Positions 1 to 8,555 of a stretch of DNA of 31,399 nucleotides are shown here, one piece after another (position 1 is the stretch's first letter; every line of letters begins with the position of its first letter). The translations under genes and the position numbers were made by a program. A model generated the notes under the pieces. It did not search any database. It saw only the letters and a program-made list of their open reading frames with translations, and was not told the DNA's origin. The stretch covers positions 1 through 31,399 of the forward strand of contig CAYJKB010000022.1 of NCBI GenBank assembly GCA_964370625.1, in the 5' to 3' direction. The DNA comes from CAYJKB01 sp964370625. GTDB lineage: Bacteria; Bacillota; Clostridia; Oscillospirales; Butyricicoccaceae.

Positions 1-1173
1 CTAAATTCTTGCAACGCCACTTTCACGTGCAGCATCTGCTACAGCTTTAGATACAAGAGGGCAAATTCTCTCATCAAATGCTGCTGGAAGTATATAATCA
101 GCTGTTAATTCTTCATCTGCAATGCAATAAGCAATCGCTTTTGCAGCTGCCATATTCATGTCATCATTAATATCTGATGCTCTAACATCAAATGTACCTC
201 TGAAAATCCCTGGGAATGCAAGTACATTGTTGATTTGGTTTGGGAAATCAGAACGACCTGTACCAACAACTACAGCACCGCCTGCTTTTGCTTCATCAGG
301 ATAAATTTCAGGAACTGGGTTTGCCATAGAAAATACAATAGGCTCTGTGTTCATTGTGCGAACCATGTCGGCTGTAACAAGTCCCGGAGCTGATAGCCCG
401 ATAAATACATCAGCACCAACCATAGCCTCTGCTAAAGTGCCTTTTTTATGAGCTTTATTTGTAACTTTAGCTGTTTCAGCTTGTGCTTCGCTCATCCATT
501 CTTCACCTTCACACAAAGCACCTTTACGTGAACATAAAACAACATCTTTAACACCTAATGAAAATAATAGACGTGCTACAGCAGTTGCAGAAGCCCCAGC
601 ACCACTAATTGTAATATTTAAGTCAGATAATTTTTTTCCTGTTAAACGACAAGCATTAATAACAGCAGCAGAAGCTACAATAGCTGTACCATGTTGGTCA
701 TCATGGAAAATTGGAATATCGCAACGCTCTTTAAGTTTTTTCTCAATTTCAAAACAACGAGGAGCAGCAATATCTTCAAGATTAATTCCACCGAAAGAGC
801 CTGAAATCAGCTCAACTGTGCGAACTATTTCATCAACATCTTTTGATTTAATACAAATCGGAAATGCATCAACATCAGCAAATGCTTTGAATAACGCACA
901 TTTACCTTCCATAACAGGCATACCAGCTTCAGGGCCTATATCACCTAAACCAAGCACAGCTGAACCATCTGTAATAACTGCCACCATATTATGGCGACGT
1001 GTATATTTATAACTTAAATCTACATCTTTAGATATTTCGATACAAGGTTGAGCTACACCAGGAGTATATGCCACTGCAAGATCTGCTGCGTTTTCTACAG
1101 GTGCACGACAAACTACTTCTATCTTCCCTGCCCATTTTTCATGTTCGTCTAGAGCGAATTGTTTCATATCCAT
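1..1173 (-). CDS. NAD(P)-dependent malic enzyme (malate dehydrogenase, decarboxylating)
   Basis: Oxidatively decarboxylates malate to pyruvate with reduction of NAD(P) in the cytoplasm, linking C4 acids to pyruvate. The 390-residue protein is the short bacterial form. The N-terminal malic domain shows AVAYTPGVAQPC and an FHDDQHGTAIVA segment that carries metal and catalytic residues. The C-terminal NAD-binding Rossmann part begins at ITISGAGASATAVARLL. The start is ATG at 1173, with GGAGG at 1183-1187 nine bases upstream; a second ATG two codons in is less well spaced. The TAG stop occupies the first three bases of the window, so the gene is complete. It is transcribed divergently from the YcxB-like gene. 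Family assignment is firm; whether it uses NAD or NADP cannot be read from the sequence. Confidence 0.95.
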   Translation of the reverse strand: MDMKQFALDEHEKWAGKIEVVCRAPVENAADLAVAYTPGVAQPCIEISKDVDLSYKYTRRHNMVAVITDGSAVLGLGDIGPEAGMPVMEGKCALFKAFADVDAFPICIKSKDVDEIVRTVELISGSFGGINLEDIAAPRCFEIEKKLKERCDIPIFHDDQHGTAIVASAAVINACRLTGKKLSDLNITISGAGASATAVARLLFSLGVKDVVLCSRKGALCEGEEWMSEAQAETAKVTNKAHKKGTLAEAMVGADVFIGLSAPGLVTADMVRTMNTEPIVFSMANPVPEIYPDEAKAGGAVVVGTGRSDFPNQINNVLAFPGIFRGTFDVRASDINDDMNMAAAKAIAYCIADEELTADYILPAAFDERICPLVSKAVADAARESGVARI

Positions 1174-1207
1174 TTTTATATTCCTCCAAAAATTTTTATA
1201 TATGTTT

Positions 1208-1237
1208 ATTCTACTACAAAACTATATATTTACACAA
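1208..1237 (-). promoter_or_regulatory. Candidate sigma-A promoter for the malic enzyme gene
   Basis: On the minus strand TTGTGT (1232-1237) and TAGAAT (1208-1213) are separated by 18 bases. They lie about 35-60 bases ahead of the malic enzyme start. The match is moderate and the region is very AT-rich. Confidence 0.35.
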
Positions 1238-1256
1238 CATGATTTTATAAGAAATA

Positions 1257-1285
1257 TTGCAAAATTTAAAAATTTATTGTATAAT
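1257..1285 (+). promoter_or_regulatory. Candidate sigma-A promoter for the YcxB-like gene
   Basis: TTGCAA (1257-1262), a 17-base spacer and a consensus TATAAT (1280-1285) lie 39 bases ahead of the ATG at 1325. Confidence 0.6.
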
Positions 1286-1324
1286 ATATTAATTATCGTA
1301 ATTTATAAAAAAGGAGCAATTATA

Positions 1325-1840
1325 ATGTACAATTATGAACTTAAAATAGATGATTATATTGCATTTAATAGATATTTTGCATATAACAACTCTAAGCTTT
1401 GCAGAAATCGAACGATTAATCGTGTGATGGGGCCGATTTTGCTTGCTTTTATATATGCTATTAATACTGTAACTTCTGGATTTAATTTAAGCTTGCTTAT
1501 AATCTATATTGTTATTGGTGTAATTATGTCATTATATTATCCAACACACGAGAAAAAACGTCTTGATAGACAGGTTAAAATTCATTTTTTAAACGATAAT
1601 AATAAGAGTGGACTTGGCGAAAAGCAATTCAATTTTGAAGAATCTACTTTTTCTCAAGTTGGCAAAACTTATACAGATAGAATAGCTTATGATGATATTA
1701 AGAAATTTGAAATTGATAAAAACCATTTTTATATCTTTACAGATGAAATGAGCGCTTTTATTATTCCATTTTCAGCATTTTCATCACAGGCTGATAAAGA
1801 TGGTTTTGAACAAACTATCCGTAGTATGATTAAAGAATAA
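1325..1840 (+). CDS. YcxB-like membrane protein
   Basis: A 171-residue protein of unknown role. A soluble N-terminus of about 35 residues is followed by two closely spaced hydrophobic segments (roughly residues 37-53 and 57-74, containing LLIIYIVIGVIMSLYY). The cytoplasmic C-terminal domain includes TYTDRIAYDDIKKFEID and an HFYIFTDEMSAFIIPFSAF stretch. This layout matches the YcxB-like family, in which two membrane helices precede a small PH-like domain. I chose ATG at 1325 because AAGGAG lies just upstream and a good promoter precedes it. The frame stays open upstream to 1202, but that part is leader sequence. It is followed by thrS in the same direction after a hairpin. No function is claimed. 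Confidence 0.8.
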   Translation: MYNYELKIDDYIAFNRYFAYNNSKLCRNRTINRVMGPILLAFIYAINTVTSGFNLSLLIIYIVIGVIMSLYYPTHEKKRLDRQVKIHFLNDNNKSGLGEKQFNFEESTFSQVGKTYTDRIAYDDIKKFEIDKNHFYIFTDEMSAFIIPFSAFSSQADKDGFEQTIRSMIKE

Positions 1841-1842
1841 TT

Positions 1843-1873
1843 ATATCCATTATATTTTATAATATTTGGATAT
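1843..1873 (+). terminator. Imperfect hairpin between the YcxB-like gene and thrS
   Basis: ATATCCA (1843-1849) pairs with TGGATAT (1867-1873), and the AT-rich interior can extend the stem. Only a weak T-rich stretch follows. It may be a leaky terminator or a simple thrS leader structure. It carries no T-box features. Confidence 0.3.
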
Positions 1874-1917
1874 TTCATTAAATTTTGTGCCTAATTAAGA
1901 AAGGAACGGACATAAAA

Positions 1918-3855
1918 ATGATAGAAATAGTATTAAAAGATGGAAAAAAGATAAATGTTGAACAAGGTGCATCTGCTTTTGATGCAACTCGTATTATTTC
2001 AGAAGGCTTAGCTAGAAATGCCCTTGCTTGCGAAATCAATGGAAAAGTTTGTGACCTTACAACTAAACTGTCAGATGGTGACACACTAGCTGTTTTAACT
2101 TTTGATGATGAAGAGGGAAAACGAACTTTCCGCCACACAGCGGCACACGTGCTTGCGCAAGCTGTAAAACGTATATACCCTACTGCAAAAGTTGCTATAG
2201 GCCCTGCTATTGACAACGGCTTTTATTATGATTTTGATGTTGAAAAACCATTTTCACCAGAAGATTTAACAAAAATAGAAGCTGAAATGAAAAAAATTGT
2301 TAAAGAAAAGCTTGTACTTTCTCGTTTTGAGCTTCCAAGAGCCGAAGCTTTAGATTTAATGCGTCAAGCTGATGAGCCTTATAAAGTAGAGCTTATTGAA
2401 AATTTACCTGAAGATGCTGTTATCTCTTTCTATAAACAAGGTGAATTCACTGATCTTTGTGCTGGTGCTCATTTATTTGACACTTCAAAACTTAAAGCAA
2501 TTAAACTTACATCAGCTACAGGTGCTTATTGGAGAGGTGACGCATCTCGTAAGATGTTACAACGTATTTACGGCACATGTTTCCTTAAAAATGCTGAACT
2601 TGAGGCATATCTTGAAGCTGTTGAAGAAGCTAAAAAACGTGACCATAATAAAATTGGTCGTGAGCTTGAATTTTTCACTACAAGTGATTTAATTGGTCAA
2701 GGTCTACCTATCATTCTTCCTAAAGGAGCTAAAGTTATTCAAATTCTTCAACGTTTTGTTGAAGATACAGAAGCAAAACTAGGTTATCAGCTTACAAAAA
2801 CTCCACTTATGGCTAAAAGTGACTTATATAAAATTTCAGGACACTGGGACCATTATCGTGATGGTATGTTCGTTATGGGTGACCCTAATAACGAAGATGA
2901 AGAATGCTTTGCACTTCGTCCTATGACTTGTCCATTCCAATATCAAGCATACTTAAACCGTATGCGTTCATATCGTGATTTGCCTATGCGACTAGGTGAA
3001 ACTGCTACTTTATTTAGAAATGAATCATCGGGTGAAATGCATGGACTTATCCGTGTACGTCAATTCACAATATCAGAAGGGCATTTAATTTGTACTCCTG
3101 AACAACTTGCAGAAGAATTTGGAAACTGTGTAAAACTTGCTAAAGATATGCTGACAAAACTAGGTTTAATCGATGATATTAGCTACTGTTTCTCACAATG
3201 GGATCCAGAGGATACTGAAAAATATGAAGGAACACCTGAGCAATGGGAAAACACTCAAGCTATGATGGGTAGAATTCTTGATGATTTAAATATTAACTAT
3301 TCTATCGGTATCGGTGATGCTGCGTTTTACGGCCCAAAACTTGACATTCAAATTAAAAACGTACATGGCAAAGAAGATACTATTATCACAATTCAAGTTG
3401 ATGAACTACTTGCTCAAAAATTTGGTATGGAATATATCGCAAAAGATGGTACTAAGCAAAATCCTTGTATCATTCATCGTACTTCTATCGGCTGTTATGA
3501 GCGTACACTTGCACTTCTTATCGAAAAATATGCTGGTGCATTACCTCTTTGGATGTCACCTGAACAAGTGCGTGTTATCCCTGTAACAGACCGTACTTTA
3601 GATTATGCTGATGGTATTTTAGCTAAACTTAAAGATGCTGGTATCCGTTGTGATATTGATGATAGAAGCGAAAAAGTTGGATATAAAATTCGTGAAGGTC
3701 AACTTGAAAAAGTTCCTTACATGATTATTGTAGGCGATAAAGACGAAGAAGCAGGAACAATTTCAGTTCGTGATCGTAAAACAGGCGAAAGCGAAACTAT
3801 GCTAATTGATGAGCTACTTTCAAAACTTGCTACAGAAATCGCAGAATATAAATAA
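1918..3855 (+). CDS. thrS: Threonyl-tRNA synthetase
   Basis: Class II aminoacyl-tRNA synthetase that charges tRNA-Thr with threonine. The 645-residue length is normal for the full-length bacterial enzyme. Domains in order: TGS (about 1-62), the editing domain with HTAAHVLAQA and DLCAGAHL zinc-type histidine/cysteine motifs (about 65-225), the catalytic core with ALRPMTCPFQ and RNESSGEMHGLIRVRQF, and the C-terminal anticodon-binding domain beginning near QVRVIPVTD. The start is ATG at 1918, with an AGAAAGGAA ribosome site upstream. A TTG eleven codons earlier lies ahead of that site and is rejected. The 77-base gap upstream is too short for a T-box and has no T-box sequence, so regulation is unclear. 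An antisense gene and then proS follow. Confidence 0.97.
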   Translation: MIEIVLKDGKKINVEQGASAFDATRIISEGLARNALACEINGKVCDLTTKLSDGDTLAVLTFDDEEGKRTFRHTAAHVLAQAVKRIYPTAKVAIGPAIDNGFYYDFDVEKPFSPEDLTKIEAEMKKIVKEKLVLSRFELPRAEALDLMRQADEPYKVELIENLPEDAVISFYKQGEFTDLCAGAHLFDTSKLKAIKLTSATGAYWRGDASRKMLQRIYGTCFLKNAELEAYLEAVEEAKKRDHNKIGRELEFFTTSDLIGQGLPIILPKGAKVIQILQRFVEDTEAKLGYQLTKTPLMAKSDLYKISGHWDHYRDGMFVMGDPNNEDEECFALRPMTCPFQYQAYLNRMRSYRDLPMRLGETATLFRNESSGEMHGLIRVRQFTISEGHLICTPEQLAEEFGNCVKLAKDMLTKLGLIDDISYCFSQWDPEDTEKYEGTPEQWENTQAMMGRILDDLNINYSIGIGDAAFYGPKLDIQIKNVHGKEDTIITIQVDELLAQKFGMEYIAKDGTKQNPCIIHRTSIGCYERTLALLIEKYAGALPLWMSPEQVRVIPVTDRTLDYADGILAKLKDAGIRCDIDDRSEKVGYKIREGQLEKVPYMIIVGDKDEEAGTISVRDRKTGESETMLIDELLSKLATEIAEYK

Positions 3856-3862
3856 TATATTA

Positions 3863-4162
3863 TTACATTTCAAGCACTCTAAAACTTTGGGACATTTTTG
3901 AAACACGCACATAATAAAGTGTGCCTGTTTCAAGTGGCCCTATCGTAAAAGTTCCGTATTCATCAGTGTACCCCCAAGCAATTGGACTATCTGGTGACAC
4001 ATCAGAACCCGATGTGAAAACTGTAATGAGTGCATTTTCGATTGGATTTTTATTTTCATCAACTACAGTTCCGACAATTGCTGGTGGTGTTTTTGATGTT
4101 AATGTTATTTCAGTTTTCGTGAATGTTCCCTCTGTAGGTTTTAGATAAAATGAAGTATTCAA
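3863..4162 (-). CDS. Small carboxypeptidase-regulatory-like (beta-sandwich) protein, antisense in the thrS-proS gap
   Basis: A 99-residue protein on the strand opposite its synthetase neighbours. The segment IVGTVVDENKNPIENALITV, followed by a TDEYGTFTIGPL turn about 25 residues later, is the pattern of carboxypeptidase-regulatory-like/CnaB-type prealbumin folds. The N-terminal 28 residues are Thr-rich. There is no signal peptide, membrane segment or sortase motif, so export is not evident. I chose a TTG start at 4162 because GGGAGGG (4170-4176) sits seven bases upstream. The frame remains open to 4234, but that would overlap the proS start. The gene ends 7 bases past the thrS stop. Its function is unknown; small proteins of this fold often act as structural or binding modules. 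Confidence 0.65.
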   Translation of the reverse strand: MNTSFYLKPTEGTFTKTEITLTSKTPPAIVGTVVDENKNPIENALITVFTSGSDVSPDSPIAWGYTDEYGTFTIGPLETGTLYYVRVSKMSQSFRVLEM

Positions 4163-4222
4163 ATATATACCCTCCCTTGTAGAAATTAATTTAATATAAA
4201 TAGAAAAGGTGATTTTTAGATT

Positions 4223-5662
4223 ATGGCTAAACAAGAAAAACTTGTAAAAGAAATTACATCAATGGATGAAGATTTTGCTAAATGGTATACAGATATTGTT
4301 AAAAAAGCAGAACTTATCGATTATTCAAGTGTTAAAGGTTGTGTTATTTTACGCCCTTATGCACAAGCTATTTGGGAAAACATTCAAAAGAATTTAGACC
4401 AAATGTTTAAAGACACAGGACACGAAAATGTAGCAATGCCTATGTTTATTCCTGAAAGTCTGCTACAGAAAGAGAAAGACCATGTTGAAGGTTTTGCCCC
4501 TGAGGTAGCTTGGGTTACTCATGGTGGTAGCGAAAGGCTTCAAGAGCGTCTTTGCGTTCGTCCTACGTCAGAAGTTCTTTTCTGTGAACATTATGCAAAC
4601 ATCATTACTTCATGGAGAGATTTACCAAAACTTTATAATCAATGGTGTTCTGTTGTACGTTGGGAAAAGACTACAAGACCATTTTTACGTTCTCGTGAAT
4701 TTTGGTGGCAAGAAGGACATACAGCACATGCTACACGTGACGAAGCTATGGAAGAAACAATCCGTATGCTAGATGTATATGCTGAATTTGCTGAAAAATA
4801 CCTAGCAATGCCTGTTGTTAAAGGTGAAAAAACTGCTAAAGAACGTTTTGCCGGTGCTGAAAATACATATACTATCGAATGTATGATGCATGATGGTAAA
4901 GCACTTCAATCTGGTACTTCTCATTACTTTGGTGATGGTTTTGCTCGTGCTTTTGGCATTGAATATACTGATAAAACAAACTCAAAACAATTTGTTCATC
5001 AAACTTCTTGGGGTGTATCAACTCGTCTTGTTGGTGGTATTATTATGACTCATGGTGATGATAACGGGCTTGTTCTACCTCCAAAAATCGCTCCAACTCA
5101 ACTTGTTGTAATTCCTGTTGCTATGCACAAAGATGGTGTAGTTGAAAAAGCTACCGAGGTACTAAATACAATTAAATCTGCTGGTGTTCGTGCTAAAATT
5201 GATATAAGCGAACAATCACCAGGCTGGAAATTTGCTGAATATGAAATGAAAGGTGTGCCTATTCGTCTTGAAATTGGACCACGTGACATTGAAAATGGAA
5301 CTTGTATTTTAGCTCGTCGTGATACTGGTGAGAAAATTACAACTGAAATTGCGACACTTTCAACTGTAGTGCCTGAACTACTAGAGCAAATTCAAGTTGA
5401 TATGTTCCAAAAAGCTCTTAAAAACAGAGAAGATCATACTTATACTGCAACTTCTATCGATGAAATGAAAGATATTCTTTCTAAAAACGTAGGATTTGTT
5501 AAAGCTATGTGGTGTGGTGAGCAAGAATGTGAACTTAAAATCAAAGAAGAAACTGGTATGCCTTCTCGTTGTATTCCTTTTGAGGAAGAAAAAATTTCCG
5601 ATACTTGTTCTTGTTGTGGAAAGCCAGCAAAAAACATGGTTTATTGGGGCATAGCGTATTAA
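4223..5662 (+). CDS. proS: Prolyl-tRNA synthetase, short archaeal/eukaryote-like type
   Basis: Charges tRNA-Pro with proline. The 479-residue length and the layout (catalytic core, anticodon-binding domain, C-terminal zinc-type domain) fit the archaeal-like ProS found in many Clostridia and Mycoplasma rather than the longer E. coli form. The catalytic core shows RPTSEVLFCEHYANI, RSREFWWQEGHTAHAT and QTSWGVSTRLVGGIIMTHGD. There is no inserted editing domain between motifs 2 and 3. The C-terminus has cysteines in CGEQEC and CSCCGKPAKN and ends in the family's characteristic Tyr. The start is ATG at 4223, with AAGGTGAT at 4206-4213. The mscS start follows after a single base, so the two are coupled. 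Confidence 0.97.
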   Translation: MAKQEKLVKEITSMDEDFAKWYTDIVKKAELIDYSSVKGCVILRPYAQAIWENIQKNLDQMFKDTGHENVAMPMFIPESLLQKEKDHVEGFAPEVAWVTHGGSERLQERLCVRPTSEVLFCEHYANIITSWRDLPKLYNQWCSVVRWEKTTRPFLRSREFWWQEGHTAHATRDEAMEETIRMLDVYAEFAEKYLAMPVVKGEKTAKERFAGAENTYTIECMMHDGKALQSGTSHYFGDGFARAFGIEYTDKTNSKQFVHQTSWGVSTRLVGGIIMTHGDDNGLVLPPKIAPTQLVVIPVAMHKDGVVEKATEVLNTIKSAGVRAKIDISEQSPGWKFAEYEMKGVPIRLEIGPRDIENGTCILARRDTGEKITTEIATLSTVVPELLEQIQVDMFQKALKNREDHTYTATSIDEMKDILSKNVGFVKAMWCGEQECELKIKEETGMPSRCIPFEEEKISDTCSCCGKPAKNMVYWGIAY

Positions 5663-5663
5663 T

Positions 5664-6530
5664 ATGGAAGCTATAACAAAATTTTTTAATACACATATAG
5701 TGTCCTTTGCATGGTCAACAATTTTTATTGCAGTTGTAATCATTATAACTGTTATTGCTGCAAGACTTACTTTTCATGTATTTAAAAAAGTTCGTGCAAA
5801 CATGCAAGCTAAATCAAGCCCATATATAACATATTTAGGATTTTTAAAATATTTATCTGTTGGTGCAATTTATTTTACAGGTGTGCTTGTTATTTTATAT
5901 AACATTCCATCACTTGAAAAAGCTGTCACTTCCTTACTTACTGGGTCTGGGATTGCAGCTGTAGTAATCGGTTTTGCATCACAAGAGGCTATGAGCAACC
6001 TTGCAGGTGGCATGATGATTTTAGTATTTAAACCTTTTGTATTGGGTGATTTTATTCGATTTGTAGGTCAAGATATTATTGGTGTTGTCGAAGAAATTAC
6101 ACTTAGACACACAGTGGTTCGTACTGTTGAAAACAAAAGAATTATGATACCAAATGGACTTATAAATGGTGAAATCATTGAAAATGCTAACTATACTGAT
6201 GATAAAACTTGTGCTTTAATTGATATTGGCATATCTTATTCTGCTAACATTGATAAAGCTATGGAAATTATGGTATTAGAGGCTCGTAAGCATCCTTCTT
6301 TTATTGATAATCGTTCAGATGAAGATAAGGAAAAAGGTACTCCTGATATTATTGTACGTGTAATTGCTTTAGGTGATTCATCGGTTAATATACGTGCTAT
6401 GGTTTGGGCAAATTCTAATGCTGAAGCTTTTGCAATGAAATGTGATTTACTTAAATCTATTAAGGAACATTTTGATAGAGAGAATATCGAAATTCCTTTC
6501 CCTCATGTTACAGTTATTCAAGGTAAATAA
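5664..6530 (+). CDS. Small-conductance mechanosensitive channel (MscS family)
   Basis: Membrane channel that opens under membrane tension to release osmolytes during hypo-osmotic shock. The 288-residue protein has helices at about 17-34, 61-82 and 95-125. The third contains the pore signature GIAAVVIGFASQEAMSNLAG, where closely packed Ala and Gly residues line the pore. A beta domain with VLGDFIRFVGQDIIGVVEEI and IMIPNGLINGEIIEN follows, then the C-terminal alpha/beta vestibule. The ATG lies one base after the proS stop and has no good ribosome site of its own, which suggests translational coupling to proS. A strong terminator follows. The family is certain; several channel subfamilies share this length. 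Confidence 0.93.
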   Translation: MEAITKFFNTHIVSFAWSTIFIAVVIIITVIAARLTFHVFKKVRANMQAKSSPYITYLGFLKYLSVGAIYFTGVLVILYNIPSLEKAVTSLLTGSGIAAVVIGFASQEAMSNLAGGMMILVFKPFVLGDFIRFVGQDIIGVVEEITLRHTVVRTVENKRIMIPNGLINGEIIENANYTDDKTCALIDIGISYSANIDKAMEIMVLEARKHPSFIDNRSDEDKEKGTPDIIVRVIALGDSSVNIRAMVWANSNAEAFAMKCDLLKSIKEHFDRENIEIPFPHVTVIQGK

Positions 6531-6548
6531 TTTACTTAGATAAATTAA

Positions 6549-6579
6549 ACTCGATGTTAACCATACATCGAGTTTTTTT
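6549..6579 (+). terminator. Rho-independent terminator after the MscS gene
   Basis: Perfect 9-base stem (ACTCGATGT at 6549-6557 with ACATCGAGT at 6565-6573), a 7-base loop and seven Ts. It closes the proS-mscS unit. Confidence 0.92.
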
Positions 6580-6593
6580 ATTTATAACATAGT

Positions 6594-6622
6594 TTGACTA
6601 TAACCTGTATTTTTAGTATACT
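6594..6622 (+). promoter_or_regulatory. Sigma-A type promoter for the Asp-rich membrane protein gene
   Basis: TTGACT (6594-6599), a 17-base spacer and TATACT (6617-6622) lie 34 bases ahead of the ATG, directly after the preceding terminator. Confidence 0.7.
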
Positions 6623-6656
6623 ATAAATATATAAATTTATTTTGGAGGCATCAGAA

Positions 6657-7184
6657 ATGAATACTAGAAATAGACCACATGAATTACAACGTTTTTTTGA
6701 TGAAAAAAATAAACTATTAGTTAAACGCAAAAAGCTTCAAATTTCTATTAAAAATGCCAAACGAAACTTGCCGATTTTCGCATTTTTAGCTGTTATCGGA
6801 TTTGTTGTTGATGTGTCAGTTTTGCTTACAGTTGCAAGCATGTTTATAGGCATACCTGTAGCTCTATATTCAGCAATTTCATTGCCCTTGTCTTCTGCTA
6901 AATTAACAGTTGTCACCAATAAGCTAAAGGCACTAGGCGTAGATTATAAGAACACATTTGTGCAACTATCAAACGAACGTCCACATGATCCTTATTTCCT
7001 TTATTATCCTCATTCAAATCATAATTTTTTTGATGGTGATGATGAAGGTGATGAACATAGAAATTTTGGTGATTTTGATGGATGGGATAATGATGACTCC
7101 CCTGATTTTGATAATGCTGTCGACGATAATAGTTGGGACAGTGATGATGGTTTTGACGGTGGCGACGACGGCGGAGATGATTAA
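6657..7184 (+). CDS. Two-helix membrane protein with an aspartate-rich C-terminal tail, unknown function
   Basis: A 175-residue protein that I do not recognise. A basic N-terminal segment with coiled-coil character (KNKLLVKRKKLQISIKNAKR) leads into a hydrophobic hairpin at about residues 38-80 (IFAFLAVIGFVVDVSVLLTV, then MFIGIPVALYSAISLP). From about residue 107 the tail becomes aromatic and then extremely acidic, with 22 Asp in roughly the last 68 residues and Gly/Asp repeats such as GGDDGGDD at the very end. I chose ATG at 6657, with GGAGG eight bases upstream; a TTG five codons earlier overlaps the ribosome site. The gene is monocistronic, with its own promoter and terminator. The tail could bind divalent cations or basic partners, but that is only inference from composition. 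Confidence 0.8.
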   Translation: MNTRNRPHELQRFFDEKNKLLVKRKKLQISIKNAKRNLPIFAFLAVIGFVVDVSVLLTVASMFIGIPVALYSAISLPLSSAKLTVVTNKLKALGVDYKNTFVQLSNERPHDPYFLYYPHSNHNFFDGDDEGDEHRNFGDFDGWDNDDSPDFDNAVDDNSWDSDDGFDGGDDGGDD

Positions 7185-7218
7185 TTTTAATATAAGTCAT
7201 ATTTAAAAACAAAACTTT

Positions 7219-7256
7219 GGCTGTGATGAAATGAAATATTTCATCACAGCCTTTTT
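7219..7256 (+). terminator. Terminator between convergent genes, probably bidirectional
   Basis: Perfect 14-base stem (GGCTGTGATGAAAT at 7219-7232 with its complement at 7238-7251), a 5-base loop and TTTTT on the plus strand. The minus-strand side is also T-rich, so it can serve the MFS gene ending at 7271 as well. Confidence 0.92.
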
Positions 7257-7270
7257 AATATGTTTTAAGT

Positions 7271-8506
7271 TTATTCTTCGTGAATTTTAGTCAATGGGAT
7301 AGTAATAATAAATATCAAAGCAAGTACAGCAGATGTAGCTTCTAAACCAAAATTATCTGCAATCAACCCTAAAATTGGCGCTAAAATCATTAAAAACAAT
7401 GACTTTAATTGTGCAGCAATACTCAGCATCGTGCTTCGAGCTGATTTTTCAATATGATTATCAAGTTCATCTATAAAAATCGGTTTACGAGCACTATGAA
7501 CTATATAAATTAAAATATAAATTATCAATACCATTAAGTAATTTTTAATTGTTAACGCTAAAGTTATAAATAATATTATAAATATAATATAAATTACTTT
7601 TAAACAACTGTTATTGCTCTGTTTTTGTTTAAATAAATAAGCATTTTTTGCTGAAACAGATGCCAATAGATTAAATCCAGCATAGACAATTCCTAATACT
7701 ACATTTAGATTATTTTCAAGTGATAATGATGCAAAAACAATTACACTATTACCAATTATTATCATTTCTAAAATAGGTTGAATTAAATCTTTAATATAAG
7801 AATTACTCGATTCTACAATTCCTTCTTGACACAATAATTTTCTAAGTGATTTATTTTTTTTAAGAACAGAAATTAACTCTTTTATTAGTGATTTAATAGT
7901 TGTATGTGGTTTAATATCACACACATCTAAATAATTTGGATATGATAATATCAGCATGAAATCTAATATATATGGGATAATTGCAAAAAGGAAAATATAT
8001 CCTGTTGAAGGTACTAGTAAAATCAAAATAATGCTAAGCGTGGAGCTTATTGCACTACCAATTAATGAATAAGAGCGTGTTGTTCCATACACAAATGTTT
8101 TTTCAGTTTCCCATTTTTTCTCATCTAAATATGTATAAATCATTGCTTTATGAGTGCCCGATCGAAATGCTTCGCCTAATCCAAAAAATATCATTCCAAA
8201 TAATGCTAGGGTGAATGATGTTGTGAAAAAGAAGAAAATAAAGGAAATAATATAAAACATAAAGCATATACATAATTCTTTTTTTCTGCCAATCATATCA
8301 GCTATAAATCCACTTGGAATTTCAAATATATTTATTATAATTTCTCTTACAGATATTAACAATCCTATTTCCAATAAACTGATATCAAAACTTATTAAAT
8401 ATACAAGCAAATAAGGCTCAAAAAACCTTAAATTTTTAAGCAATCCATAAGCACAGAATTTTTTTATCTGTAAATCTTGCAGTATTTCTTTTCGATTATT
8501 TTGCAA
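7271..8506 (-). CDS. Major facilitator superfamily transporter
   Basis: A 411-residue integral membrane protein with about twelve hydrophobic segments. The loop after the second helix has GFIADMIGRKKE (residues 66-77), the MFS motif A. A more polar central region (around residues 195-225) separates the two halves. The start is TTG at 8506, chosen because a purine-rich GGGGGAGA site lies 6 bases upstream and no ATG is near. It is the last gene of a minus-strand run behind the two c-di-GMP genes, separated from them by a hairpin. The substrate cannot be inferred; drug or small-metabolite export is common for this subgroup. The closely preceding sensor gene gives no direct hint. Confidence 0.85.
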   Translation of the reverse strand: MQNNRKEILQDLQIKKFCAYGLLKNLRFFEPYLLVYLISFDISLLEIGLLISVREIIINIFEIPSGFIADMIGRKKELCICFMFYIISFIFFFFTTSFTLALFGMIFFGLGEAFRSGTHKAMIYTYLDEKKWETEKTFVYGTTRSYSLIGSAISSTLSIILILLVPSTGYIFLFAIIPYILDFMLILSYPNYLDVCDIKPHTTIKSLIKELISVLKKNKSLRKLLCQEGIVESSNSYIKDLIQPILEMIIIGNSVIVFASLSLENNLNVVLGIVYAGFNLLASVSAKNAYLFKQKQSNNSCLKVIYIIFIILFITLALTIKNYLMVLIIYILIYIVHSARKPIFIDELDNHIEKSARSTMLSIAAQLKSLFLMILAPILGLIADNFGLEATSAVLALIFIITIPLTKIHEE

Positions 8507-8524
8507 ATTTTCTCCCCCAAAGTT

Positions 8525-8555
8525 TTATGGTAGAATATCAGCTATTCTACCATAA
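8525..8555 (-). terminator. Perfect hairpin between the cyclase and MFS genes, possible attenuator
   Basis: A perfect 13-base stem (8525-8537 with 8543-8555) encloses a 5-base loop. On the minus strand only a weak ACTTT follows, then the MFS ribosome site about 8 bases later. It may reduce read-through, stabilise the upstream mRNA end, or influence MFS translation. Confidence 0.45.

Noticed and set aside
1841..1917. T-box leader ahead of thrS
   Set aside because: Only 77 bases are available and no T-box sequence or specifier stem is visible.
1885..1917. TTG start eleven codons upstream for thrS
   Set aside because: The ribosome site lies between this TTG and the ATG at 1918, and the TGS domain of the family begins at the ATG.
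6913..7212. His/Asn-rich reading frame on the minus strand
   Set aside because: It is the complement of the Asp-codon-rich tail of the plus-strand gene, with no ribosome site and low-complexity composition.
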